From Ryuthela nishihirai (lineage: Eukaryota; Arthropoda; Arachnida; Araneae; Heptathelidae): a stretch of DNA of 64,000 nt. A program made the position numbers and the translations under genes. How positions within the stretch are numbered: the stretch's first letter is position 1; every line of letters begins with the position of its first letter. The stretch lies in assembly GCA_038380435.1 (NCBI GenBank), contig JAWZYU010000013.1:14025901-14089900 (forward strand), read 5' to 3'. A model generated the notes under the pieces. The model was not told where the DNA came from and made no database searches. It saw only the letters and a list, made by a program, of their open reading frames with translations. This document shows positions 11,866 to 22,242 of this stretch, one piece after another.

Positions 11866-12085
11866 TTAATGATTTAACAGTTGAGACTCATCTATTTTGA
11901 AATTTACTTGCAGGATTCAGCCCTATAAAACAATATTTCTCAGCAGATTCTCCCCAAGCTGTCATTAAATATATATGTGTATAAATAAAAAACTAAAATT
12001 AATTTAAAAAATAAGTTTCTTTTAAAAGTTTAAATTATCAGCCAACTCACATAAATGTTTCGCTATGGAGCTGAAGGATTTCAGT

Positions 12086-12356
12086 TATGTTACATCTGAG
12101 TGGCACTTTTATGCACACACAGGGACTAAATTCCTAGATCACAAGGCCGTAAAACCTCAGAGTTAGGTAGAGCAGACTCACTGAACAACTGTTATTAAGA
12201 TGTGGATGGAAGCTTCTGAACGAAGTTGTCCAGTGTGCTCTTTAATGTGCACAAGTTATGATTTTCCTGCATACACCTACAGTTCAATATACCATACAAT
12301 GAATGGCAGTCTTTCTATTCCCATTAGTGTCCTTTCTCACCAAGGGCAGAGTTGGG
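12086..12356 (-). repeat. Old SINE-B copy
   Basis: A diverged match to the SINE at 57839-58176 (ttacctctgagcggcac and following, then ttctttaacgtgcac and ggtgtcc blocks, all altered). It abuts the truncated end of the I-type LINE relic. Confidence 0.7.
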
Positions 12357-14100
12357 GTTAGTGGAGAGTAGCTAAAGGTCCACTGTGCTCTATGATTGAT
12401 AATGAGTGGGACATTTAGTTCCCACCCATTTTCTGTACTTTATCTGACGTGACCTTAGAACTTGTCATCATGGTGACAAAAGAAGTGTACTTGATCCAAG
12501 ATGCCTTCTGTTTCTATTGCCCTTTAAGGTTGGAGGATGTCAGATATATCCAAAACACACCCCAAGCCTTGTTCCAAGCCTTACGAGCTGCAGTGCAGTC
12601 AGGATTCCCTCACAGTTTTGGAAAGCGAGGATATTGTGTCAAAGTTTGAGGAATGGTCAAGGCAGCTGCTTGAACGATAAAGTTCATCATTTCTGCCACT
12701 TCAACATTGATTGGCTCCTGGCTGACTGAGTGTTGGTCAAATTTACAAAGGAGTTTGAAACCATTCCAGTCAACCCAATTAATCCTTCACCATGATACTC
12801 AAGAAGGGTTAGATTGAAAAAACAGAGGAAACTGTGTCAAAATCTGAAAAATGACTGAAGTAGCAGTCTGTTATCTCAGCCACTGCAATATTGATTGGCT
12901 CCTGGCTGATGGAGTGCTGGTCGAACTCAGAGAAGTTCAAAGTCACTCCAGACAATGTCACAGTAAGATGCACAACCATCTTACTGGGTCAGAAGCCCCA
13001 CCTCTCCTGCCACAGGAGATGGTGCATATCATGTAGAGTGATCAGTGCCATATGGGTTGTCCTCCACCTCCCAGGTAAAGAGTGGAAGGATCAAGGAGGA
13101 GCAGATAGTGAGATCAATGGTAGTGAATGATGGGTCAGGGAGTGAAAGTAGGTAATAGCACCAGGATTTAACAGGGAGAATGAAGAATCCATGAGCTCTT
13201 TCTCAGGGACCCCATCCTTTCTATTGGTGTCAGTACTGCCCCAAAGACGACTGTGTCCATGGAAGTTCCCCATTATAAGGAAGGTGGATGGCAGCTGCGA
13301 TACAAAGCCATCAAGATCTTCCCCCCCAAAAAGATACTACCAGGCAGAAGATAGAGCAGACAGTCAAAGAAAATTCCATAAAGAGGAGGATGGCTATTGC
13401 CTATAGAGTGTGGGTGAGAGGTATGACCTGGAATGTAGAATGGTGGCTCATGAAGATGGCAACACACCCTCTATGAGCTGGACCATCTGCATCCCAGTCT
13501 CAGAGAATCAGTGTAAAGTGCCAGATCATGGAATCAGTGGCTGTTTGCAAATATGTCTCCTGAAAGCTCATGCAGAAGGGTTTGAGTGCCCAAAGTAGGA
13601 CCTCGATGTCATCAAGATTCCACAATAATCCCATTGTAGGAGTGTGGTCATCTCAAGTCATGTGATTGAGTGGACGACAATTTCCTACTCAGTTTTATCT
13701 TTGCTGATGATGGCTTTTGAAAATGAGGGCAGTTGGTGCCTATGTCATTCCCACCCAGTCAGCAATATTGTTTTTTACAAGAATATTTATTGAATTCTAT
13801 ATCTAGTGGGTTTATATGGTCAGCACCAGGACCCTGTGTGGTTGACCACTCCTCAGCAGGGTAGAAAAAAAAAAGAAAAGTAGCCATAGTTGTCCAGATC
13901 AGTAGGCCACACTAATCTGGCAGCCCTCCCCTTCCGTTCACTTCCACAAGAGAGTATCTCTTTTGAAAGGTACTAACGGTCTGCACCACAAGAAGGCGGG
14001 GTCGGACATTAGGTGCTAGGCCTGGCCGGTTCTATGCATCATCACAGGGGATTGGTGCATAGCTCTCCTTCCAGTGACTACCTAGCTACCATTTACAGAC

Positions 14101-14765
14101 CATGGGTTTCACCTGATGGGCTGCATAAGAATATGATTGATTACATATTAATTAACAGCAAATGGGCTAGTTCTGTTAGGAACACCAGGGCATATAGGGG
14201 AGCTGAAATTGGATCTGACCATTACCTTGTTAAAAGTGCAACTTAAACTTAAAAAGTGTTGTGCTAAGGTTAAAAAATTTACTTTTAATACTGAAGCTCT
14301 GAAAGATCCAGTTACAGCCAAAGCTACCATGATAGGTTACTTAGTCATTATGACAGTCATGGTATGCTTACTACTGAAGTTGAGGAAGAATGGGATCATT
14401 TTAAACAGGCTTTTTTGGACACTAACAGTACTCTTTTAGGAAAAAAGGCGTAGAAGAGCCAGAATTATCTGAGTGATAAGGCACTTGAGCTTATTTCGGA
14501 AAGAAAGAACTACAGGAATGTCCTTAATCAATACCCTACTAGTCCTAATAGAAAGCATTACAGAGAACTTAATAAACGTGTAAAAGATCAGTTAGCTGCT
14601 GATAAGAATCTTGGCTTGATGGTTTGGCTGACAAAGCCGAGGAAGCAGTTAGACAGTACAACAGCAGAGAACTGTACCAGAGAGTTAATGTTTTGTGTGG
14701 TAGAAAACGGACAGGCATACAAGGATTGAAGGATAAACAAGGTTATAGAAGGGGAGGATTCTGTC
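14101..14765 (+). pseudogene. RTE endonuclease C-terminus and linker, broken
   Basis: The start encodes WVSPDGLHKNMIDYILINSK and the conserved SDHYLVKS end of an APE-type endonuclease. It then runs through a linker with a TAG stop at 14451-14453 (after GKKA) and two frame changes, near 14610 and 14750. The same stop and shifts are present in the 41-kb copy. Confidence 0.8.
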
Positions 14766-16382
14766 ATGACCAGGTGGGCTGAGCATTTCAGTGATGTTCT
14801 AAACAATGTAGTTAGTTCTACTCCCATTATTTGCAATGATTATAGATGCATTGGTGGCTTTAATGTTGGCCCTATAACACAATCTGAAGTTATTTTGGCT
14901 GTTTCTAAACTTAAACTACATAAATCCCCAGGGGTAGATGAAATTACTACCGAAATGCTTAGAGCTGGGAATGTTTCGGTTACCACTTGGATGACTGAAA
15001 TTCTGAATATCTTTTATGATAAAGGCATGGTTCCTAAGGATTTTACCAGAGCAATTGTTATCCCTATTTTCAAAAAAGGTGATCGCAGTTCTTGTGATAA
15101 CTATAGGGGTATCAGCCTACTCTCTGTTCCAGTTAAAGTTCTTTCCATGATTGTGCTTAATAGAATTAAGAATCTGGTTGACAGTCAATTGCGTGATGAG
15201 CAATGTGGTTTCAGAAGTGGTAGGGGATGTGTGGATCAGATATTTTCACTTAGGCAGATTCTTGAGAAATGTTTAGAGTTTCAGAAACCTTTGGTTGCTA
15301 GCTTTGTTGATTTCAAAAAGGCTTTCGACTCTGTTGATCGTCATAATTTGTGGTTGATTGTGACATCATATGGTATACCTGACAAGTTAGTTAACATAAT
15401 GAAAGCTCTCTATAATAACACTGAGTCGTGTGTGAGAGTAGTTGGTAAGGCTTGTAGCAATTGGTTTAGCATTACTTCTGGTGTTCGACAAGGGTGCATT
15501 TTGTCTTCTTTCCTCTTTAGCTTGGTTATTGATTATGTTATGCGAAATTCACTTCAAGGGAAAGATTTTGGCCTTAAATGGACTGGAGATACGGAAATTT
15601 CTGATTTAGATTATGCTGATGATTTTGCCCTTTTGGCAAATGATGTTGATGGGATGAACTCTTTCATTAGGGCTGTTGATGAAACTGTTAGTAGAGTAGG
15701 TTTGGTTATAAACAGAGAGAAAACTAAAGTGATGAAAATTGGTCAGGCAGGCTGTGATTCAATTTATCTGAATGGTTGCAGTCTTCAGCAGGTGTCACAG
15801 TTTAATTATCTTGGGAGCTATGTAACAGATAATGGTGATGAGCGGCATGAGATTAACAGACGAATAGAGATTGCTGCCAGGACTTTTAAGAATCTATGGA
15901 GAGTGTGGGGAAATAGGCATATACACCTAAAGACTAAAATTAGACTGTATAATAGTTTGGTTCTTTCTAGGGTTAGTTATGGTAGTGAAACTTGGACACT
16001 TTGTAAACAAGATAACAGGAAATTAGATGCCTTTGATTCCAGATGCTTACGCAGTATCTTGGGCATTAGGTGGTTCAACTTTGTAACTAATGATGAGGTT
16101 AGGCAAAGGAGTTTGCAACCTCCTTTAAGCAGCATATTGTGCAGAGAGAGACTCCGTTGGTTTGGCCATGTTGCCCGTATGAATAATTATAGATTGGCGA
16201 ATAGGGTTATGAATAGTGTGCCTAAAGGCCTCAGAAAGAAGGGGAGACCTAAGATGCGATATGCAGACAATGTCAAACAGGACCTTGTTAGAATTGGTGT
16301 GCAGTGGCCAGATGCAGTAGATGTAGCTCAGGATAGACTTGCTTGGAGAATTAAATTGCACGGTCTGGTTGGACCTCCGTAG
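14766..16382 (+). CDS. RTE reverse transcriptase open frame (538 aa)
   Basis: This intact frame covers the reverse transcriptase and C-terminal region of an RTE/BovB-like LINE. Visible motifs are motif A FVDFKKAFDSVDR, motif B GVRQGCILSS, catalytic YADD in LDYADDFALL, then NYLGSYVTD, YGSETWTL and LRWFGHVARM near the end. The protein lacks its endonuclease because the 5' half was lost in the inversion and stops lie upstream. The start Met is simply the first in frame; the domain would begin earlier in an intact polyprotein. It acts, in an intact element, by target-primed reverse transcription at a nicked chromosome. Confidence 0.88.
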   Translation: MTRWAEHFSDVLNNVVSSTPIICNDYRCIGGFNVGPITQSEVILAVSKLKLHKSPGVDEITTEMLRAGNVSVTTWMTEILNIFYDKGMVPKDFTRAIVIPIFKKGDRSSCDNYRGISLLSVPVKVLSMIVLNRIKNLVDSQLRDEQCGFRSGRGCVDQIFSLRQILEKCLEFQKPLVASFVDFKKAFDSVDRHNLWLIVTSYGIPDKLVNIMKALYNNTESCVRVVGKACSNWFSITSGVRQGCILSSFLFSLVIDYVMRNSLQGKDFGLKWTGDTEISDLDYADDFALLANDVDGMNSFIRAVDETVSRVGLVINREKTKVMKIGQAGCDSIYLNGCSLQQVSQFNYLGSYVTDNGDERHEINRRIEIAARTFKNLWRVWGNRHIHLKTKIRLYNSLVLSRVSYGSETWTLCKQDNRKLDAFDSRCLRSILGIRWFNFVTNDEVRQRSLQPPLSSILCRERLRWFGHVARMNNYRLANRVMNSVPKGLRKKGRPKMRYADNVKQDLVRIGVQWPDAVDVAQDRLAWRIKLHGLVGPP

Positions 16383-16444
16383 CTCATGGCTGCTTGAGGA
16401 TGATGATGATGATATCTAGAGGTAATTTGTGTATTTACTACGGA

Positions 16445-16635
16445 GCGTGCTTGGCTACTGATCTAAGGGACCTGGGTCTGAGCCCCGGGTAAGGCATAGT
16501 TGTATGTGTCATTTTTCTGCTGAGGTCCTGCCATTTTCTCAGACCTTCTACTCTGGCATATAAACTGACAGGCTCCTGTCAGACCTCTGTGGCAAGCAGC
16601 TGCTTCAGGGGGTATTTATTTATTTATTTTTTTTA
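16445..16635 (+). repeat. SINE-A copy, head truncated
   Basis: A tRNA-derived SINE: it has the B-box region gggtctgagccccgggt, the shared body ctgctgaggtcctgccat and aaactgacaggctcctgtca, and the tail cagctgcttcaggggg followed by (ttta)n. The first ~25 bases with the A box are missing. It lies next to the RTE insertion inside the I-type relic. The duplicated host sequence caagarttttattgaa (13777 and 16635 regions) may be its target duplication. Confidence 0.8.
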
Positions 16636-18071
16636 AACAAGAGTTTTTATTGAAGTGGACATTGTTGTTTCATTTGCTCCAAGATGTACTATGTGGCTGG
16701 CAAGAAGGATCAGTGAGTGGAACACAGATGATGATTTGTGCTGTCACAGATGCATTGGAACCAATATGCTTCCCAGCAGCCACACTGGCATAGGGGAGTT
16801 CCCAGAGGGAGGTGAAGGAGAAATAATCTTCCTCACTTCTGGATACAAGATTTCTATATCATTTTGATAAACTGGACATCTTTTTCCTCCTCCCACTTTG
16901 GACCGTCATGGGAGTATGCCAGATGGACAATTTACACAGCTTGCCTGCTCAGCCTAGATTAGCATGTCCCCACTTCTACAGTGAGTGCAGGAAGGCTTAC
17001 CATAGCAAGTTGTGCAAATATGATTGTAACACTGAAAACAGCACAGAGGATTGGGCATTTACAGCAATACCTTGGAGTGTAAATATCCTACCTTGATGAA
17101 AGAAGGCAGATGTGGCATGATGAAAGCTTAAATTAATACCGGTGGGAACCATTTTTCCATCACAATGCATTGAAACCTCGTATTACTCCTTGGGTAAAAA
17201 GCTCCATGGTTTCCTCCTCAGTGACATTGAGAAGACTTCACTCAGAGATCACACCCCATGAGGAATTCAACAATTTGTGGGGCATGACAGTGATAACCTC
17301 CCCACCAATTACTGTAACCTTAAGGTGTAGTTCCAAGTGTTTTGAACAAGTGGTCTCAAGAAGCAAGTTGCCATATGGATTTTGGAGAACCTGCAAGACC
17401 TTCCAAACTATTGTTGATAAAAAATGATAACATGTCCCCAATGGCCTTGTCACCCATGGGATGGATAGCCAGGAATGGGGAAGCCAGAGAAATAGACAGA
17501 GGAGAAGAAGGCAAAGAAATTGGCCTTGTGGAATGGTATTCAGCAGATGCAAGGCAAGTTTGATAAGCCATGATTGTAATATTGGTCCACCATGAAGCCC
17601 AAAAAGGGGAGATCCAATTGGGCACCATATCCACACAGCCAGTGAGCAGTCCTCACTAAATAAAAAAGGAAAAATATAAATGTGATGAAACTCACAAATC
17701 TGTACCCAGACATGGGCAAGGTACTCACTACAGGTGGCCCTAGAAGGTCCAGCCTACCAGTCAATTGAGCCTTGGGAGGCCATACCAGGCAGGACCCCCA
17801 CCCCAACTTAGCTGAAGCGGAGGTCGAAGCAGTGTGTAGCAGAATCCTTCTAAAGTGCTACCCAGCACTGCAATGAACAGGCTCCCTAATGGCAAGACAG
17901 GCCAAATGGGAACCCACAATCATGAGCTTAGAAGAGGACCCTCAAGCAACTATCAGGATCCTTCTTTCCACAGACATGGCACTCCATGCACTGCAAATAG
18001 ATAGGCAAGCATTCAGGATGTATGAAGGTATTGAAACCAGTGTAACCTTCACAGAGTGGTACTCTCAGACA

Positions 18072-18408
18072 GGTTGGGTTGTCTTACCTCTGAGCAGCAC
18101 TTTTTTTTTGCACACAATGTGCTAAATGCCCAGGTCACAAGGACCCCAAAGGGCTCAGAGAAGGTTGGGGGAGAGGGCCCACTGAGCAGTTACGAGACTA
18201 ATGGTAGCCTCCTGTCAGGTATATCCAGTGCGCTTCATGGCTTCATGTCCCATCCAACAGAGGGTGGCTTTTTCAAGCCCATTGGTGTCCCCTATTGACT
18301 GAGGGGAATTTTATGGAGATAAATCTCAATGTTGGCCTAGATGGGACTCAAACCTAGGAACTGCAGATTACGAGCCTGGCATGCTACCAACTGAGCCACC
18401 CCTCACCA
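18072..18408 (-). repeat. Full-length SINE-B copy
   Basis: On the minus strand it starts with a tRNA-like head (ggggtggctcagttggtag, anticodon-loop-like ctcgtaa, B box ggtttgagtccc) and ends in gtaagacaacccaacc. This copy has both promoter boxes and defines the 5' end of the family. It abuts the 5' end of the I-type LINE relic. Confidence 0.82.
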
Positions 18409-18985
18409 CAGTGGGAGTTTTAACATGAAGTCTACATATTTTTAACTATATATAGCTAATGGGTCTTAGATTAAAATTTGTGATATTTTAACCTAAATAT
18501 CAGAAAGCTCCACCGCACAGTGCCATGCTGAAATCACCCAATATATAATGTATGCAGTGCAAATGTTTCACGCATGAAAACTAATTAGGCAAACATGGAC
18601 TGGTAATCACAAGTAGCATCATCTTCTACTAGTTGACATCAACAGCAGCACTTTCAAATATGAGCCATGTACATAACTTGCCAGCAGAATAGTATCAAAA
18701 GGAAAGAACACTCCTTCACTGAAAAAAGGTCATCTAACAATATTCGTACACCAACTGCTTGCAAACTTTTTACAAGTGAAAAGCAACTGTGTAGTATGCT
18801 CATGAAGCAGAAATCAACAATTACTTGTGGCCTTTATTCATTATATCTAATGATGACTATATAAGATCCAATTTTAGATTAAGGTACACATATTGTGATT
18901 GGTGTGGCACAATTCAGTGAATGCTTTCATCTTGTATGCAAATTACATGCATTTATTTAAGATCAGTGTTATTGTGAATTAAATT
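18409..18985. other. Intronic sequence, nothing recognised
   Basis: No exon or repeat family member was recognised. Confidence 0.45.
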
Positions 18986-18997
18986 CTTAAACAGTAT

Positions 18998-20066
18998 CAT
19001 AAATTAATTAAAACACAGCTACAGTAAGTATAAATTTAATCCACAATTAAAGCTGTATTACATCTAAAAGTACATTAAAAACTCAAGATAAGGATGAGGT
19101 GTGCTAACAAAGTTCTGCAGTTTAAGCTGTATTTAACCCCTTGGCCAAAAATCTAAGCTTTCCCTTGCTTTGTTATTTGGCATTTGTGATTGTCTTAACT
19201 CATATTATTATCCTTTATTACTGTATAAAGGAAATTTAGAGAATGGCAAAAATAGTTACCAGTGTCCAAACTTGGCTGGTACAGTGGCTAAGGATGAATA
19301 ACCTTTTGCTAGATGATGGAATCAGCTGCTCAATATTCACAGTAGTAGGCCATTTCATATTTCCTAGCTTACCAGTCCTTTCATTATGCACTATTTGATG
19401 TTGAAATATTGAAGCATTAGATATAAGTCACTCTGCTGTAGTATATGTAGACAACATTTCCAGATGTTTGGTGTCAGCATTGTCATACATTTTTCGGTAG
19501 TTGTTAGCAGATATCACTTGGCAGTCCTTATTGTCTGTCATCCTTTACCGACTTTATTACTTTGTTATGCACAAACTGGTACAGACAGTCAAAAATGATG
19601 CACTACACTCACACTTTTGCGAGTTATTTAAAAACTTTCATTTAACGTTTAAAAAGACATTTATGCCCAACTAGTTAAACATTAAAAAACATTGGCTCCA
19701 TAACTTTTACAGAGCAATGCATTTCGCCAATTCACCTATCTTTGGAATCCTCAAGCTCAACTCTTAAAGGTGCGATCATCAGCTTTTATACCCATGTCAC
19801 TCAAGTGTTATATGATCTGACGTGGCTGGGTATATGCCCACCACATGTTAAGTAAGGAGCTTCCATGCAGCAGGATATCATTCATATTACATGGATTATA
19901 ATATGATCACAAATGTCAAATAACAAAGCAAGGGACAGCTTAGATTTATGGCCAAGGGGCTAAATACAGCTTGAACTGCAGAACTTTTCTAGCACACCTC
20001 ATCCTTATGTTGAGTTTTTAATGTACTTTTAGATGTAATACAGCTTTAATCGTGGATTAAATTTAT
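18998..20066. mobile_element. 1.07-kb inverted-repeat element, Penelope-like or foldback
   Basis: Bases 19030-19190 and 19909-20066 are near-perfect inverted repeats of about 160 bp. The 12-mer cttaaacagtat flanks the unit on both sides (18986-18997 and 20067-20078), a good target duplication. On the minus strand the interior reads cttgaggattcc and, a little later, ggcgaaatgcattg, resembling the conserved tail of Penelope-like elements, which can have inverted terminal repeats. No protein is encoded. Confidence 0.65.
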
Positions 20067-20078
20067 CTTAAACAGTAT

Positions 20079-20588
20079 ACCAAACAGGAACAGATGCAGT
20101 ATATTACAAACAATATCCTTATAAATACAGCCTAAAGCTTCAGAGCATTGAAAAACTTAAAACATACCAATTCAAAGATAAATCAAATAACTTAACAAGA
20201 GGCATCTACTATATACCTTCACCCAGATAAGAAATAGAAAGGTCTCTAGAAGAACATATATAACATCAAAATAATATTTTTAAAAAGGAACCAAGCACAG
20301 CACTTTCACAAGCACCCTTAACTGCAAAAATTGCTCCACATTTTGACCAAGATATCATTGTCAGAGTACCCAAAATAAATTTCCAACTAGCACATACAAA
20401 AATGCTTCAAATGTACCACAGACTATGAGATTTTTCATTAATACCTAACCAACACATAAAGAAAACATATCTCTAAAAACAAAAATGTCGAATGTTTACA
20501 GATAGACAGGTGACAAAGTGAAAATATGAACTCATTTCTCAAACACTGGCAAAAAAAAAACCCAAACAAACTAGAAAAATGACACAGG
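20079..20588. other. Intronic sequence, nothing recognised
   Basis: No feature was recognised between the inverted-repeat element and the SINE. Confidence 0.4.
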
Positions 20589-20805
20589 TAATCCTGTGGC
20601 CAAGTGATTAGCATTCTAGGCTACTAATCTAAGAAACCTGGGTTTGAGCCCCAGGTAAGGTGTGGATGTTTGTGATGTTTTTCTGCTGAGGTGCTGCCAT
20701 CCTCACAGACCTTCTACTATGGTGTATAAACTGATAGGCTCCTGTCAGTCCTCTGTGGCAAGCAGCTGCTTGAGGGGATATTTATTTTTATTATTATTTA
20801 TATCA
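20589..20805 (+). repeat. SINE-A copy, full length
   Basis: The head contains tggccaagtgattagca (A box) and gggtttgagcccc (B box), followed by the family body and the tail agctgcttgaggggatattt with T-rich repeats. It is moderately diverged. Confidence 0.88.
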
Positions 20806-20996
20806 GTGCCAGCCCAACATTTTACTACTCATGTAAAATTACATTTTCCTGCCCCAAGAGAATTTTAATTTTTTCAGCTCCTCACAAATGTGCTTTTGTT
20901 GTTCTAAATGAAATTTTTTTATGCTCAAGCAATTTTTTTTGCAACTCCACAAAATTTACTTTTCCTTCATAAGCAAACTTACTTTTTTTGTCACTA

Positions 20997-21014
20997 GATT
21001 CCCCCCCCCCCCCA
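20997..21014 (+). repeat. Poly-C run
   Basis: A run of about 14 C at 21001-21014. This is a low-complexity run prone to length error. Confidence 0.8.
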
Positions 21015-21447
21015 TTCTTAGCAGAATTTTTTCTTGCAAATTCAGGCGACTTTAGTTTTGAATCCCCACTTAGATTAAAATGTAAGATAACAATTAAGCA
21101 ACTAAAAGTAATTTTTAATATATAAATATCATTAACTGCCAGTCATACAATTATATGAGCAGCACTGTGAGGACAAAGGTAATATTTTCCTTATTATAGC
21201 TTAAATTGAGTTTCAAATATAGGATAACATTATTAATATTAAAACAATAAATTTAAAGAAATAATAAGTAAATGACTACCAGCTGCTGTATGGTCTACTA
21301 AGGAATTGTGCTTATCAGGCCATACAACATTCTGCAGTCGTACGTCTCGACAAGTCTAAGCGAATCTGTATATGCACTTACCAATATTGAACCCTGCTGC
21401 CAACTGACTATTTGCTGCATATCGCAACAATTACCTTAAACCTCAAA

Positions 21448-21582
21448 ATGGACAATTTGCAAGAAATCCTAACAAAAATTTTTTACATTGGTGAATCAAG
21501 TGATGATTCTGTATGCAATGTAAATTTTACTTTAGATGACTGTGATTTAGAATCAATGTCGAGTGAGTCAATTTTTATCTGA
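21448..21582 (+). CDS. Short acidic open frame, possible transposase N-terminus
   Basis: A 44-residue frame starts MDNLQEILTKIFYIGESSDD and contains further acidic clusters (LDDCDLESMSSES). An acidic N terminus of this style is common in piggyBac transposases, and piggyBac-like repeats abound here, but no DDE motif follows. I do not recognise it further. It may be a coincidence. Confidence 0.25.
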   Translation: MDNLQEILTKIFYIGESSDDSVCNVNFTLDDCDLESMSSESIFI

Positions 21583-22215
21583 TACGTATTTTCCTTTAAT
21601 TTTGTACGTATTTCTTTTTTCCATAAAATTTTTACAATACTGTAATTTTACATTTTAGCATGTTTTAAAATACATTGCAATTAAAAATATGAAATAAATT
21701 ACTTCCATGCACTTTTTAGTTCACTATTAACATTATTCTTTTGACTTCTACAGTTGTTACAATGACCAGCTATCTTAAGTATTAAATGGAGATATCATAT
21801 GCACTTCTGGAGGCCAGAAAATTATATAATAGTTTACATGTTTTATGACGGATGGCTGTCATACAGCCCAAACAGTTATGACAGCTGAAATGGCAGTCAA
21901 AGTTTCGACAAATTTTAAAATGAAAAATACAAGATGAAATATGCCTTTCTTTAATTCACATAGAAAACTCTCTTTCAAGTTTTTATGTTAAAAAAAAAAC
22001 ATGTAAAAAGACTTCTCCACCAGACTGATGGCATTATTATATTAAGTTTTGAAAAACAAAACCATCTGATAACTATTATGTCATCTGCAAAAGTGTACTA
22101 TCCTAAGTGGCTACTTGTGCTATAGAGCCAGCCTTACAGATAGCATATTGTAGTATTCAGATGCATTTATATAGCTTTCAATTTTAAGTGTATGATAAAA
22201 ATTAACAAAACTTAC

Positions 22216-22242
22216 CATAAAAGTATCCTAAGTCATTATGTG
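22216..22242 (-). CDS. UPB1: Beta-ureidopropionase 27-nt microexon
   Basis: The 27-nt exon completes an Ala codon, encodes HNDLGYFY and gives the first base of a Gly codon. This matches AHxDFGxFYG of the family. It is preceded by a long pyrimidine tract (rich in T on the minus strand) ending in cag, and followed by gtaag. The phase matches both neighbours exactly, which makes chance unlikely despite the very short length. Confidence 0.88.

Larger units (their letters stand above)
13803..16413 (+). mobile_element. RTE-type LINE copy with twin-primed 5' inversion
   Basis: Bases 13803-14100 are the reverse complement of the first ~297 bp of the full-length RTE element (39241-39537). At 14101 the sequence switches to forward orientation at the equivalent of 40496 and continues to the (gat)n tail at 16413. 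The intervening ~958 bp are missing. This order, inverted 5' segment then forward 3' segment, is what twin priming produces in L1. The 6-mer atctag flanks it (13801-13806, 16414-16419) and may be a short target duplication. It interrupts the I-type LINE relic. Confidence 0.88.
12375..18068 (-). mobile_element. I-type LINE relic, 3' part missing, split by RTE and SINE insertions
   Basis: Two blocks, 12375-13769 and 16650-18068, match collinearly the complete I-type LINE at about 29650-30900 and 31060-32720. They cover the 5' UTR, ORF1 and the endonuclease part of ORF2. The reverse transcriptase, RNase H and 3' UTR are absent, the opposite of normal LINE truncation, so a deletion or recombination removed the 3' half. 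About 150 bp of ORF1 are also missing at the insertion point. All reading frames are broken. Confidence 0.85.
20806..22215. other. Intronic sequence, mostly unassigned
   Basis: Apart from the poly-C run and the short acidic frame, nothing was recognised. The stretch ends at the 27-nt microexon. Confidence 0.4.

Noticed and set aside
16445..16530. tRNA gene in SINE-A heads
   Set aside because: A and B boxes are present but no acceptor stem closes and the sequence continues into the SINE body, so these are tRNA-derived repeats, not tRNA genes.
17238..17806. Minus-strand frames of 132 and 88 codons
   Set aside because: Scraps of the decayed ORF1 region of the I-type relic, frame-broken relative to the intact ORF1.
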